Below are positions 33,989-43,388 of a stretch of DNA of 64,000 nucleotides, one piece after another. The stretch is from Beutenbergia cavernae DSM 12333. Its GTDB lineage: Bacteria > Actinomycetota > Actinomycetes > Actinomycetales > Beutenbergiaceae. Location of the stretch: the NCBI RefSeq assembly GCF_000023105.1, contig NC_012669.1, positions 1,426,001-1,490,000 on the forward strand, in the 5' to 3' direction. Position 1 is the stretch's first letter. The number at the start of each line of letters is the position of its first letter. The translations under genes were made by a program, and so were the position numbers. The notes under the pieces were generated by a model that was not told where the DNA came from, searched no databases, and saw nothing but the letters and a program-made list of their open reading frames with translations.

Positions 33989-35926
33989 GTGACCGACACC
34001 ATCGACACCGCCGCTCAGGCCGCCGGCGCGGCCCGCGGCGGGTCCCTGACTGCCATGCGCCTCGCAGAGCTGCAGCAGCTCGCAGGCAGCATGGGCATCT
34101 CCGGGACGTCCAAGATGCGCAAGAACGACCTCGTCGCAGCGATCCGTGAGGCCCGCGCCGGCTCCGCCGCGCCCGCCCGCGCCCCGCGCGCGAAGCGGCC
34201 CGCCGCTGACGAGGCCGCGCCGACGCCGCCCCAGCCGACCACGCACGCCCCGGCCGCCGCGCCCGCGGCCGCCCTCGAGGCCCCGCGCGCCGCCGGAGCC
34301 AGCGCGACGGTCACCGAGCGACCGGCCCGCCAGCCCGAGCGCGAGAGCGCGCCTGAGCGGGACGTGCCCGCCCGGGACGTGCCCGCCCGGGACGCCGGCA
34401 AGCGCGCTGCACGGTCCGGCGGCGAGGAACGCCGTCGTTCGCTCGACGACATCACGTTCCCCGAGCCGCGCCACGACGGCGACGGCGAGGGCCGCAACGG
34501 GCAGGGTGGCGAGCGCAACGGCCAGCGCCCCGCCCGTACCGGCGGCGAGCGCCGCGACGACGCGACCGGCGAGCGGCGTGCGGCGAGCGTCGAGCGGAGC
34601 AGCGACCGGGCGACCGCGGACCGCGGCGCCGACCGGGGCGGCTTCGACGACGACGAGCGCGGCGGCCGGCGTCGTCGCGGCCGCGACCGCTACCGCGACC
34701 GCAAGCGCCGGGGCGGCGGGCGCGGCGAGCAGGCGCAGTACGAGGAGGTCGAGGTCACCGAGGACGACGTCCTGCTCCCCGTCGCGGGCGTGCTCGACAT
34801 CCTCGACAACTACGCGTTCGTCCGCACCAGCGGGTACCTGCCCGGCCCCGGCGACGTCTACGTCTCGCTGGGCCAGGTGAAGAAGCACGGTCTGCGCCGC
34901 GGTGACGCGGTCACCGGCGCCGTGCGGCAGCCGCAGGACGGCGAGCAGCAGGGGCAGCGGCAGAAGTTCAACGCGCTCGTGCGGCTCGACTCCGTCAACG
35001 GCATGGACGTCGAGCGGGCCCGGAGCCGCCCGGACTTCATGAAGCTGACGCCCCTGTACCCGCAGGAGCGGCTGCGCCTCGAGACGACGCCGACGGCCAT
35101 CACCGCGCGCATCATCGACCTCGTCGCGCCGATCGGCAAGGGTCAGCGCGGCCTCATCGTCGCGCCGCCCAAGGCCGGCAAGACGATCATGATGCAGCAG
35201 ATCGCCAACGCGATCACGACGAACAGCCCCGACGTGCACCTCATGGTCGTGCTCGTGGACGAGCGTCCCGAGGAGGTCACCGACTGGGAGCGCACCGTGA
35301 AGGGCGAGGTCATCTCCTCGACCTTCGACCGCCCGGCGTCCGACCACACGATGGTCGCCGAGCTCGCGATCGAGCGGGCGAAGCGACTCGTCGAGCTGGG
35401 GCAGGACGTGATCGTGCTGCTCGACAACATGACGCGCCTGTCGCGGGCGTACAACCTCGCGGCGCCGGCGTCCGGCCGCATCCTGTCCGGTGGTGTCGAC
35501 GCCTCGGCGCTGTACCCGCCGAAGAAGTTCTTCGGCGCGGCGCGCAACATCGAGAACGGCGGCTCCCTGACGATCCTCGCCTCGGCGCTCATCGAGACCG
35601 GGTCCAAGATGGACGAGGTCATCTTCGAGGAGTTCAAGGGCACCGGGAACATGGAGCTGCGGCTCGCCCGGTCGCTCGCCGAGAAGCGGATCTTCCCGGC
35701 GATCGACGTCAACGCGTCGGGCACGCGCCGCGAGGAGATCCTCATCCCGGGCGACGAGCTCAAGATCATCTGGAAGCTGCGCCGCGTCATGGGGGCGCTC
35801 GACCAGCTGCCGGCTCTCGAGCTGCTGCTCGGCAAGGTCCGGGAGATCCCGACGAACGCCGAGTTCCTCATGACCGTGCAGAAGACGACGCCGACGGTCC
35901 CCGGCCAGACGAACGAGCTGGTCTGA
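33989..35926 (+). CDS. rho: transcription termination factor Rho
   Basis: The protein has 645 residues, well above the ~420 of E. coli Rho. The N-terminal [28 protein letters not shown] helical domain is followed by ~190 residues of Arg/Asp/Gly/Ala-rich, disordered-looking insert (two PARDVPARD units; [25 protein letters not shown]). The RNA-binding OB fold ([29 protein letters not shown]) and the ATPase follow, with P-loop [13 protein letters not shown], Walker [18 protein letters not shown] and the R-loop region [18 protein letters not shown]. It ends Rho-dependent transcripts. The GTG start follows AAGGAACC. Confidence 0.95.
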   Translation: MTDTIDTAAQAAGAARGGSLTAMRLAELQQLAGSMGISGTSKMRKNDLVAAIREARAGSAAPARAPRAKRPAADEAAPTPPQPTTHAPAAAPAAALEAPRAAGASATVTERPARQPERESAPERDVPARDVPARDAGKRAARSGGEERRRSLDDITFPEPRHDGDGEGRNGQGGERNGQRPARTGGERRDDATGERRAASVERSSDRATADRGADRGGFDDDERGGRRRRGRDRYRDRKRRGGGRGEQAQYEEVEVTEDDVLLPVAGVLDILDNYAFVRTSGYLPGPGDVYVSLGQVKKHGLRRGDAVTGAVRQPQDGEQQGQRQKFNALVRLDSVNGMDVERARSRPDFMKLTPLYPQERLRLETTPTAITARIIDLVAPIGKGQRGLIVAPPKAGKTIMMQQIANAITTNSPDVHLMVVLVDERPEEVTDWERTVKGEVISSTFDRPASDHTMVAELAIERAKRLVELGQDVIVLLDNMTRLSRAYNLAAPASGRILSGGVDASALYPPKKFFGAARNIENGGSLTILASALIETGSKMDEVIFEEFKGTGNMELRLARSLAEKRIFPAIDVNASGTRREEILIPGDELKIIWKLRRVMGALDQLPALELLLGKVREIPTNAEFLMTVQKTTPTVPGQTNELV

Positions 35927-35946
35927 CGCTCGCGCCGCCGTCGGCA

Positions 35947-35972
35947 GGAATGTCCGACGACGGCGGTGCGTT
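35947..35972 (+). promoter_or_regulatory. SigR-type promoter upstream of rpmE
   Basis: GGAAT (35947-35951) and GTT (35970-35972) are spaced by exactly 18 bp, in the 125-bp gap between rho and rpmE and 80 bp before the rpmE ATG. Streptomyces rpmE is a reported SigR target, which strengthens the call. A vegetative -10-like AGAAT lies downstream near 35978. Confidence 0.75.
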
Positions 35973-36051
35973 CTGGCAGAATGATCCGTTGGTTCCCGGT
36001 TCACGTGCGCCGTTCGGAGCACGACCCGGGAACAGAACACAGGAGACAACC

Positions 36052-36270
36052 ATGAAGAGCGGGATCCACCCGACCTACGTCACGACCACCGTGACGTGCA
36101 CCTGCGGCAGCACGTTCACTACGCGGAGCACGGCCGCCTCCGGCCAGATCCACGCGGACGTCTGCAGCGCCTGCCACCCGTTCTACACGGGCAAGCAGAA
36201 GATCCTCGACACCGGTGGCCGCGTGGCACGGTTCGAGGCCCGCTACGGCAAGCGCACGCCCGCCAACTAG
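36052..36270 (+). CDS. rpmE: large-subunit ribosomal protein bL31 (zinc type)
   Basis: The protein has 72 residues ([27 protein letters not shown]...). All four zinc-ligand cysteines (C16, C18, C38, C41) are present in CTCG and CSAC, so it is the C+ form that stores zinc. The rest is typical: [33 protein letters not shown] lies 7 nt upstream of the ATG. Confidence 0.95.
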   Translation: MKSGIHPTYVTTTVTCTCGSTFTTRSTAASGQIHADVCSACHPFYTGKQKILDTGGRVARFEARYGKRTPAN

Positions 36271-36278
36271 CGACCTCG

Positions 36279-36315
36279 CAGCGCCGGCGTCCCCCACGTG
36301 GGGACGCCGGCGCTG
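36279..36315 (+). terminator. long GC hairpin between rpmE and prfA
   Basis: A 16-bp perfect stem (36279-36294 with 36300-36315) around a CACGT core forms a nearly perfect palindrome. It lies 8 bp past the rpmE stop and 33 bp before prfA, so it can end or attenuate the rpmE transcript. No U-tract follows. Confidence 0.7.
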
Positions 36316-36347
36316 TCGTCTGTCCGGGGGAGGAGGAGGTGACCGGG

Positions 36348-37469
36348 ATGAGTGACCAGCGCTCCGGAGTCACGGGAGGGCCCGAGTTCGCGGCCGCCGA
36401 GCCGATGCTCGCGGAGCACCGCGAGATCGAGGCGGCGCTCGCCGACCCCGCCGTGCACGCCGACGCCGGCCGCGCCCGCGCGCTCGGACGGCGATACGCC
36501 GAGCTGGGCCGCGTCGTCGGTGCCTACCGGGCGTGGCGGAGGGCCGCCGACGACGCGACGGCGGCGGCCGAGCTCGCCGTCGAGGACGACGCGTTCGCCT
36601 CCGAGGTGCCGGCGCTCCAGGTGGCGGAGGCCGACGCCGCCGAGCACCTGCGCCGCGTCCTGGTGCCTCGGGACCCCGACGACGGTCGCGACGTCATCCT
36701 CGAGATCAAGGCCGGGGAGGGCGGCGAGGAGTCGGCGCTGTTCGCCGGCGACCTGCTGCGCATGTACCTGAGGTTCGCGGAGCGGCGCGGCTGGCAGACG
36801 CAGGTGCTCGAGGCCACCGAGTCCGACCTCGGCGGCTACAAGGACGTCCAGGTCGCGGTGAAGTCGCGCGGAGCAGCGGCCCCCGAGGACGGCGTCTGGG
36901 CGGCCCTCAAGTACGAGGGCGGCGTGCACCGCGTCCAGCGTGTCCCCGTGACGGAGTCGCAAGGACGGATCCACACGTCCGCGGCCGGTGTCCTCGTCCT
37001 GCCGGAGGTCGACGACCCCGGAGAGGTCGAGATCGAGGGAGGCGACCTCCGCATCGACGTGTTCCGTTCCTCCGGCCCCGGCGGGCAGAGCGTGAACACC
37101 ACCGACTCGGCCGTGCGGATCACGCACCTCCCGACGGGGATCGTCGTCTCGATGCAGAACGAGAAGTCTCAGCTGCAGAACCGCGAGCAGGCGATGCGCG
37201 TCCTGCGTGCGCGCCTGCTCGCCGCGCAGCAGGAGGCGGCTGCGGCGGAGGCTGCCGAGGCTCGTCGGTCGCAGGTACGGACCGTCGACCGGTCCGAGCG
37301 CATCCGCACGTACAACTTCCCGGAGAACCGGATCGCGGACCACCGCACGGGGTACAAGGCGTACAACCTCGACGCCGTCCTCGCGGGCGATCTCGACGCC
37401 GTCGTCGCCTCGGCTGTCGAGGCGGACGAGGCCGCGCGGCTCGCCGCGCTCGGCTCGTCCGATGGTTGA
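36348..37469 (+). CDS. prfA: peptide chain release factor 1
   Basis: The protein has 373 residues and recognises [28 protein letters not shown], the anticodon-like PxT motif in [18 protein letters not shown], the catalytic GGQ in [20 protein letters not shown], and the C-terminal [21 protein letters not shown] are present. The ATG at 36348 has an excellent AGGAGGAGG site upstream. The next gene is the methylase that modifies the GGQ glutamine. Confidence 0.95.
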   Translation: MSDQRSGVTGGPEFAAAEPMLAEHREIEAALADPAVHADAGRARALGRRYAELGRVVGAYRAWRRAADDATAAAELAVEDDAFASEVPALQVAEADAAEHLRRVLVPRDPDDGRDVILEIKAGEGGEESALFAGDLLRMYLRFAERRGWQTQVLEATESDLGGYKDVQVAVKSRGAAAPEDGVWAALKYEGGVHRVQRVPVTESQGRIHTSAAGVLVLPEVDDPGEVEIEGGDLRIDVFRSSGPGGQSVNTTDSAVRITHLPTGIVVSMQNEKSQLQNREQAMRVLRARLLAAQQEAAAAEAAEARRSQVRTVDRSERIRTYNFPENRIADHRTGYKAYNLDAVLAGDLDAVVASAVEADEAARLAALGSSDG

Positions 37470-37553
37470 GGCCGTCGTGCGTGCGCCCGACGGCGTCGGC
37501 GCGGCCCCGAACGCGACCTGTCGCCTCGTCGGGCGTCGATCGGCGGCGCACGC

Positions 37554-38444
37554 GTGAGCGCCTCCGGCGACCGGCCCGCTGCCTGGCTCCGGTGGGGCAC
37601 GGCCGAGCTCGACGCGGCCGGCGTGCCCAGTCCGCGTGCGGACGCCGAGACCCTGCTCGCCTCCGCGCTCGGCGTCACGCGTGCCGAGGTCCGGCGACTC
37701 GTCGTCCTCGACGCCGACCTACCCGAGGGCCGGCGCGCCGACTTTGCGCGCCTCGTGGATCGCCGCGCCGCGCGCGAGCCGCTCCAGCACATCCTCGGTG
37801 CCGCGCCGTTCCGGCACCTCGAGCTCGCCGTCGGACCCGGCGTCTTCGTGCCGCGGCCCGAGACCGAGGTCGTGGCTCAGGTGGCCATCGACGAGGCGGA
37901 GCGGCTGGCCGTCGACGACGCCCGGCCGCTCGTCGTGGACCTGTGCTGCGGTGCGGGCGGGATCGCGCTCGCCGTCGACACCGAGGTCCCCGCCTCCCGT
38001 GTGGTCGCCGTGGACCTCGCGCCCGAGGCCGTCGCTCTGACCCGGCGCAACGACGCCGCCGTCGGCACCCGCACCATGCGGATCGAGCACGGTGACGTCC
38101 GCGACTCGGAGCTGCTCGCGGACCTCGACGGCACGGTCGACGTCGTCGTCAGCAACCCGCCGTACATCCCGCCGGACGCGGAGCCCACGGAGCCGGAGGT
38201 CCGCGACCACGACCCCGATCTCGCGCTGTACGGCGGGGGAGTCGACGGCCTCGACGTGCCGCGAGCCGTCGTGCTCGCCTCGACCCGCCTGCTGCGCGCG
38301 GGCGGGCTGTTCGTGATGGAGCATGCCGAGGTGCAGGCGGCGGCCGTGCGGGAGGTGGTCACGGCGAGCGGAGCCTTCGACGACGCCGTGACGCTCGACG
38401 ACCTCACCGGACGTCCGCGGGCGGTCGTGGCCCGGCGACGCTGA
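37554..38444 (+). CDS. prmC: release factor glutamine methyltransferase
   Basis: The protein has 296 residues. An N-terminal helical domain carries REPLQHILGAAPF and VFVPRPETEVV; the SAM-binding region is VVDLCCGAGGIALAV with VVAVDLAPEAVAL, and the catalytic NPPY motif lies in VVSNPPYIPPDAEP. It methylates the GGQ glutamine of RF1 and RF2. It starts 84 bp after prfA and overlaps the convergent VanZ-like gene by 41 bp. Confidence 0.95.
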   Translation: MSASGDRPAAWLRWGTAELDAAGVPSPRADAETLLASALGVTRAEVRRLVVLDADLPEGRRADFARLVDRRAAREPLQHILGAAPFRHLELAVGPGVFVPRPETEVVAQVAIDEAERLAVDDARPLVVDLCCGAGGIALAVDTEVPASRVVAVDLAPEAVALTRRNDAAVGTRTMRIEHGDVRDSELLADLDGTVDVVVSNPPYIPPDAEPTEPEVRDHDPDLALYGGGVDGLDVPRAVVLASTRLLRAGGLFVMEHAEVQAAAVREVVTASGAFDDAVTLDDLTGRPRAVVARRR

Positions 38445-38796
38445 ACGACGCCGAGCGGCGCCGCATCACGAGGAACGCCAGCGCCCAGCCGACGGCGATC
38501 CCGGCGACGTCAGCGACGACGTCGGCCACGTCGCCCGAACGATCGGGCAGGAACGCCCCCTGCACGACCTCGCTCAGCACGGCGTGCGCGAGCAGCACCG
38601 GCACGAACCAGCGTGCGCGGAGCCCGGCGAGCAGGCCCGTGCCCGCGACGAGCGCGAAGGACAGCCCGTGCTGCAGCTTGTCCAGGTTCGGGATGTCCGG
38701 ACCGACCCGCGGGGTGCTCGGCGCGTACAGCGCGATCAGCTGCACCACGACGGCGACGCCGAACGCCACCCACCACCATCGGATCCTCCGCGTCAC
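38404..38796 (-). CDS. VanZ-family membrane protein
   Basis: The protein has 130 residues with about four membrane helices (WWVAFGVAVVVQLIALYAP, GLSFALVAGTGLLAGL, FVPVLLAHAVLSEVVQGAF, VVADVAGIAVGWALAFLVM). The VanZ hallmarks LDKLQHGLSFALVA and SEVVQ...PDRSGDVADVVADVAG are present. The function in non-enterococcal members is unknown. It is opposite in strand to its neighbours and overlaps the prmC end. Confidence 0.85.
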   Translation of the reverse strand: MTRRIRWWWVAFGVAVVVQLIALYAPSTPRVGPDIPNLDKLQHGLSFALVAGTGLLAGLRARWFVPVLLAHAVLSEVVQGAFLPDRSGDVADVVADVAGIAVGWALAFLVMRRRSASFSVAGPRPPADVR

Positions 38797-38882
38797 GGCC
38801 CCACGCTACGGCCAGCTCGGCCGCGCCGACCGCACGTCCGGACTGCGCCACGCGCCCTGTCGCTCGTGGGAGGATCGTCGCC

Positions 38883-39899
38883 GTGACCCTGCTCGACTGC
38901 ACCGACCCCGACAACCGGGAGAAGAGTCTCGACGCTGCCGTCGAGGCCGTCACGCACGGTGGACTCATCGTGCTGCCGACCGACACCGTGTACGGCATCG
39001 CTGCCGACGCGTTCGACAAGGACGCCGTGGCCGCCCTGCTCGCCGCGAAGGGGAGGGGCCGTCAGAAGCCACCGCCGGTGCTGGTCGGCGACCACTCCAC
39101 GCTCGACGGTCTCGCGACCGACGTGCCCGAGGTCGTCCGCACACTGATCGAACGCTTCTGGCCCGGCGCCCTGACGATCATCGTGCGCGCCCAGCCGTCA
39201 CTGACCTGGGACCTCGGGTACACCCGCGGCACCGTCGCCCTGCGGATGCCCGACGACGAGATCGCGCTCGACGTCCTGCGGCGTACGGGCCCTCTCGCCA
39301 CGTCCAGCGCGAACCGCACCGGCCGACCGGCCGCGACCACGGCCGCCGAGGCGCAGGAGCAGCTCGGAGCCCGGGTCGGCGTGTACCTCGACGGCGGCCC
39401 GGCGCGCGGCGGCGAGGCCTCCACGATCATCGACGCGACCGGCCCGACGCTGAGCATCGTCCGCGAGGGGGCGCTGAGCGTCGAGGTGCTCGGTGAGGTG
39501 GCACCCGAGCTCCTGCCGCCCCCGCCCGAGGACGAGACCACCGCTGACGGCGAGCAGCCGGCTGCGGACGTCGAGCAGCCGGACGGCGAGACCGCCGCCG
39601 CGCCGGACGGCGAGACCGCCGCCGATGCCCCCAGCGCCGGCGAGACCGCCACGGACGAGGCCGCCGACGAGCCCGCAGACGTCGAGCCCGCCACCGACGA
39701 GGCCGCAGCGGCGGTGGAGCCGATGGAGGCTGCCGCGCCCGGCGAGATCGCCGAGAGCGCGCGTGAGGACGTCGAGCCGGTCGACCCGACGGACCCGCCC
39801 CAGGAGCAGATCGAGGCCGCCGGGCCGATCGCGCCGCTGCCGCCCGAGGCGGTGGATGCCGAGCCGGTGACGCGGGACGGCGGTGACCACGACCGGTGA
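38883..39899 (+). CDS. tsaC: L-threonylcarbamoyladenylate synthase (Sua5/YrdC) with acidic tail
   Basis: The protein has 338 residues. The first ~210 form the YrdC domain (GGLIVLPTDTVYGIAADAF, KGRGRQKPPPVLVGD, FWPGALTIIVRAQPS, LATSSANRTGRPAATTA), which makes the t6A precursor for tRNA. The last ~130 residues are an unusual acidic, Ala/Glu/Pro/Asp-rich disordered tail with repeats (PDGETAA, DEAADEPADVEPATDEAA). The GTG start is at 38883. Its stop overlaps the next gene's GTG (GTGA), so translation is coupled. Confidence 0.9.
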   Translation: MTLLDCTDPDNREKSLDAAVEAVTHGGLIVLPTDTVYGIAADAFDKDAVAALLAAKGRGRQKPPPVLVGDHSTLDGLATDVPEVVRTLIERFWPGALTIIVRAQPSLTWDLGYTRGTVALRMPDDEIALDVLRRTGPLATSSANRTGRPAATTAAEAQEQLGARVGVYLDGGPARGGEASTIIDATGPTLSIVREGALSVEVLGEVAPELLPPPPEDETTADGEQPAADVEQPDGETAAAPDGETAADAPSAGETATDEAADEPADVEPATDEAAAAVEPMEAAAPGEIAESAREDVEPVDPTDPPQEQIEAAGPIAPLPPEAVDAEPVTRDGGDHDR

Positions 39900-41014
39900 G
39901 GGTCTACCTCCTGGTCCTGCTGATCTCCGCGGGGGTCACCGTCCTCGCGACCCCGCTCGCCCGCTGGATCGCCCGCCGCACGAACGCTGTGACGCCGTTG
40001 CGCGAGCGCGACGTCCACACTGTGCCGACCCCCCGCCTCGGGGGGCTCGCGATGCTCGTGGGGCTCGCCGTCGCGCTCCTGCTCGCCTCGCAGATGCCGT
40101 TCCTGGAACCGGTGTTCGCGACGTCGAACCAGGCGTGGGCGATCCTCGGGGGCGCGACGATCGTGTGCCTGCTCGGGGTCGCTGACGACATCTGGGACCT
40201 CGACTGGATCACGAAGCTCGTCGGGCAGATCCTGGCGGCCGGGTTCATCGCCTGGCAGGGCGTCCAGCTCGTGACGCTCCCGATCGCCGGGACGACGATC
40301 GGCTCGTCACGACTCTCGTTGATCCTGACGGTGCTCGTCATCGTCGTCGCGATGAACGCCGTGAACTGGGTGGACGGCCTCGACGGGCTCGCGGCCGGCG
40401 TCATCGCGATCGGCGGCGCCGCCTTCTTCGTCTACACGTACCTCCTGACCACCGAGGCGAGCCCGGGGGACTACTCGGACCTCGCGACGATGGTGCTCGC
40501 GGCTCTGGTGGGCGCGTGCCTCGGCTTCCTCCCGCACAACTTCTTCCCGGCCCGCATCTTCATGGGCGACTCCGGCGCGATGATGCTCGGACTCGTGGTG
40601 GCCTCGACGGCCATCGTCGTCACCGGTGACATCGACGCCGGCACCGTGTCGCAGCGTGAGCAGTTCCCGGCGTTCCTGCCGATCGTCCTGCCGTTCGCCG
40701 TGCTCCTGGTGCCGCTCGTCGACGTGCTCGTCGTCGTCGTCCGCCGGGTCGCGGCCGGCAAGGCGCCCTGGGCGGCCGACAACAGCCACCTGCACCATCG
40801 CCTCATGGCGCGCGGGCACAGCCACCGGCGGACCGTCGTGATCCTCTACATGTGGACGTTCCTCGTGGCGTTCGGCGCGGCCTCGCTCGCCGTGCTGCCG
40901 ACGACGACGGTGCTCGTGCTGCTCGGGGTCGGTGTGGCGATCGCCACGTTCCTCTCCGTCGTCCCGCTCCCGGTGCGCCGCCGACGGCGCAGACCGCCCG
41001 TCCCGGTGCCCTAG
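39896..41014 (+). CDS. wecA: WecA/TagO-like undecaprenyl-phosphate GlcNAc-1-phosphate transferase
   Basis: The protein has 372 residues with about ten membrane helices. It has the MraY/WecA signatures: the Asp pair in LGVADDIWDLDWITKLVGQ, NWVDGLDGLAAGV, the HNFFPARIFMGDSGAMMLGL loop, and the late cytoplasmic DNSHLHHRLMARGHSHR. It transfers GlcNAc-1-P to the lipid carrier, the first step of a cell-wall glycopolymer. In relatives it sits just before atpI-atpB. Confidence 0.9.
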   Translation: MRVYLLVLLISAGVTVLATPLARWIARRTNAVTPLRERDVHTVPTPRLGGLAMLVGLAVALLLASQMPFLEPVFATSNQAWAILGGATIVCLLGVADDIWDLDWITKLVGQILAAGFIAWQGVQLVTLPIAGTTIGSSRLSLILTVLVIVVAMNAVNWVDGLDGLAAGVIAIGGAAFFVYTYLLTTEASPGDYSDLATMVLAALVGACLGFLPHNFFPARIFMGDSGAMMLGLVVASTAIVVTGDIDAGTVSQREQFPAFLPIVLPFAVLLVPLVDVLVVVVRRVAAGKAPWAADNSHLHHRLMARGHSHRRTVVILYMWTFLVAFGAASLAVLPTTTVLVLLGVGVAIATFLSVVPLPVRRRRRRPPVPVP

Positions 41015-41056
41015 CCCGTACCGGCGGCCCTGCTCCGCCATGGGAGGATGCACGGC

Positions 41057-41521
41057 ATGAGCACAGGCAGGACCCCCGGCACCGTCTCGACGTCGAGGCT
41101 CATCGCCGTCCTGCGCGGCATCCTGCGTCGCCTGCTGGTCGTCAGCGCGATCATCGTGGTCCTCGGCGCCGTGGTCGGGCTGCTCGTGGCCGGGACGGCG
41201 GGGCTGTGGGGAGCCCTGCTCGGGGCCGTCGCAGCCGCGCTGTTCTGCGGGACGACGCTGCTCTCGATGATCCTCGCCGTCGGGCGGGAACCGACGTTCA
41301 TGGCGGCGATCGTGCTGGGCATGTGGCTGCTCAAGATGGTGCTGATCATCGCGCTGCTCATCATCATCGACCCGATGACGTTCTACGACAGGTACGTGTT
41401 CGCCGGTGTGCTGGTCGCCGTCGTCCTCGCCTCGCTCGCGCTCGACGTCCACGGGATCACGACGGCGCGCATCCCGAACGTCGAGCCGGAGATGCCGGCC
41501 CGGTCGGACTCGGACGACTAG
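41057..41521 (+). CDS. AtpI-like small membrane protein
   Basis: The protein has 154 residues with four membrane helices (LLVVSAIIVVLGAVVGLLVAG; LLGAVAAALFCGTTLLSMILAV; FMAAIVLGMWLLKMVLIIALL; YVFAGVLVAVVLASLALDV). In actinobacteria a protein of this size and shape sits between wecA and atpB and is taken as AtpI/Atp1-like, an assembly helper of the c-ring. The ATG at 41057 is preferred (GGGAGG 9 nt upstream) over one at 41048. Here it is cut off from atpB by 11 kb of other genes. Confidence 0.7.
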   Translation: MSTGRTPGTVSTSRLIAVLRGILRRLLVVSAIIVVLGAVVGLLVAGTAGLWGALLGAVAAALFCGTTLLSMILAVGREPTFMAAIVLGMWLLKMVLIIALLIIIDPMTFYDRYVFAGVLVAVVLASLALDVHGITTARIPNVEPEMPARSDSDD

Positions 41522-41523
41522 TC

Positions 41524-41774
41524 CAGGTCGGGTCGCGCCGGTTCGTCGACGACGACGGCGGGTTCGTGCTCGTGGGACACAGCTGGGGAGGGCCGATCGT
41601 CAGGACCGCCGCCGCGGCGCGTCCCGGACGCGTCAGAGGCCTGGTCCTGGTCGACCCGGCCGACGAGGACTGTGCGGTCTACTCCTCACCCATGAACGAG
41701 CGGGTCAACCGGATCCAGGCGGCGTCGCCGACGAGGTCCGACGACTCGTGGCCGGCCTGCCGGACCCGAGATAG
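41524..41774 (+). pseudogene. remnant of an alpha/beta-hydrolase
   Basis: Directly after the AtpI-like stop, one frame encodes GGFVLVGHSWGGPIVRTAAAARPGRVRGLVLVDPADED. It has the nucleophile elbow GHSWGG and the following core strand of an alpha/beta-hydrolase, but neither the N-terminal ~90 residues nor the part with the catalytic His. Near 41720 the likely continuation (VADEVRRLVAGLP) lies in another frame, so the fragment is also frameshifted. There is no start codon or ribosome site. It marks the left edge of the foreign-looking region. Confidence 0.7.
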
Positions 41775-41783
41775 AGCCGGGCC

Positions 41784-43388
41784 TCAGAGCCGGCGACGCC
41801 GCCCCGTCCCGCCGCGCTGCCACGGGTGCGGTCCCGCGAGCGGGCGGTAGTTGACACCGAGAGCGTCGAGCCGCCGCAGGTGTCCGGGCATCCGGTCCAG
41901 CAGATCCGCCGCCTCACGCCGCTTCGCCGACGTCCACCCCGCCTCGGCGAGCGCGGCGAGCCGCGGGAACGCCATGTACTCGACGTCGCGCGGCGTCGGC
42001 ATGTACTCCGTCCAGAGCTGGCCCTGCACGCCGAGGATGCGACCGGGAAGGTCCGCGGACCCCGGAGGCTCCGGCTCCCAGGCGGCGATGTCCTCGAGCG
42101 TGATCGTCCGGCGCGGCGCGAGAGGTTCGTCCTCGCCGCTCGAGGAGGCGTAGTCGAGGTAGGTCACGTGCTTCGGGCACATGACGACGTCGTGCCCGGC
42201 GGCGAGGCCCGCCAGCCCGTGCTCGACCCCGCGCCACGCCATGACCACCGTGTCGGCGGGCATCCCGCCGTCGTCGAGCACCTCGTCCCAGCCGACGACG
42301 CGCCGGCCGCGAGCGGTGAGGTCGGCGTGGATCGCGCGGAGGAACCAGCTCTGCAGCTCGTCCACCGACGCCAGCCCGAGCGCCGTGGCACGTTCTGCCG
42401 CCGCCGGACTCGCGCGCCACTCGGTGCGCGGCACCTCGTCGCCGCCGACGTGGACCCACGGACTCGGGAACAGGTCGGCGACGACGGCGAGCACGTCCCG
42501 CGCGAACGTCAGCGCCTCGTCGGTCGGGGCGAGGACGTGGTCCGAGATGCCCCAGGTGGTGCGCACATCGACCCGCTCGCCGGTGTTGCCGAGCTCCGGA
42601 TAGGCGGCGAGCACGGACTGCACGTGGCCGGGAAGGTCCACCTCCGGCACCACGGTGATCCGGCGTCGCCGGGCGAACTCGACGATCTCGCGGACGTCGT
42701 CCGCCGTGTAGAAGCCACCGAGCGGTGTGCCGTCGAAGCCCGTATCGAGGCCGTGGCGACCGACCACCGTCTCGTCGCGCCAGGACGACACCTCGGTGAG
42801 CCGGGGCCATGACGGCACCTCCAGCCGCCATCCCTGGTCGTCGGTCAGGTGCAGGTGCACGACGTTCAGCCGGTGCAGCGCCGCGAGATCGATGAACCGC
42901 AGCACGAACGGGACGGGCATGAAGTGGCGTGCGACGTCGAGGTGGACGCCCCGCCAGCGGAACCGGGGCGTGTCCTCGATGACGCAGCACGGCATTGCGG
43001 GCGTCCCGCCGCGCCGGCCCTCCCTCAGCGCATCGGCTGGCAGCAGCTGTCGGAGCGTCTGGACGGCGCGGGCGAGCCCGTCCGCGGACGCACCGACCAG
43101 CTCGACGGCGTCGGGCGCCACCACGAGCCGGTACCCCTCGGCGTCGTCCGAGCAGGTGTCGTCCACCCGGAGGACCACCGCCCCTGCGGCGGCCTCCCCG
43201 GCGGGGACCCCGTGGACGTTCCCGCGCACACCGGCACGCAGCAGGTAGGACTGCAGGAGCCAGGCGGAGTCCAGGGCTGCGGGTTCGGCGACGAGCGCGG
43301 CGTCGGCGCCGAACCGGAAGGTCCCCGGCCTGGTCTCGACGTGCAGTGGCAGGGGGACGAGGGCGGTCGGGTCCGCGAGCTCAGGCAC
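41784..43388 (-). CDS. GH20 beta-N-acetylhexosaminidase
   Basis: The protein has 534 residues from the GTG at 43388, with GGAGGT 5 nt upstream. A GH20b-like N-terminal domain (~130 aa) precedes the barrel: RWRGVHLDVARHFMPV, HLHLTDDQGWRLEVPSWP, VPEVDLPGHVQSVLAAYPEL, and the catalytic Asp317-Glu318 in WVHVGGDEVP. It removes terminal beta-GlcNAc/GalNAc. No signal peptide is seen, so it acts in the cytoplasm on imported oligosaccharides. Its start overlaps the phosphatase stop by 8 bp. Confidence 0.93.
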   Translation of the reverse strand: MPELADPTALVPLPLHVETRPGTFRFGADAALVAEPAALDSAWLLQSYLLRAGVRGNVHGVPAGEAAAGAVVLRVDDTCSDDAEGYRLVVAPDAVELVGASADGLARAVQTLRQLLPADALREGRRGGTPAMPCCVIEDTPRFRWRGVHLDVARHFMPVPFVLRFIDLAALHRLNVVHLHLTDDQGWRLEVPSWPRLTEVSSWRDETVVGRHGLDTGFDGTPLGGFYTADDVREIVEFARRRRITVVPEVDLPGHVQSVLAAYPELGNTGERVDVRTTWGISDHVLAPTDEALTFARDVLAVVADLFPSPWVHVGGDEVPRTEWRASPAAAERATALGLASVDELQSWFLRAIHADLTARGRRVVGWDEVLDDGGMPADTVVMAWRGVEHGLAGLAAGHDVVMCPKHVTYLDYASSSGEDEPLAPRRTITLEDIAAWEPEPPGSADLPGRILGVQGQLWTEYMPTPRDVEYMAFPRLAALAEAGWTSAKRREAADLLDRMPGHLRRLDALGVNYRPLAGPHPWQRGGTGRRRRL

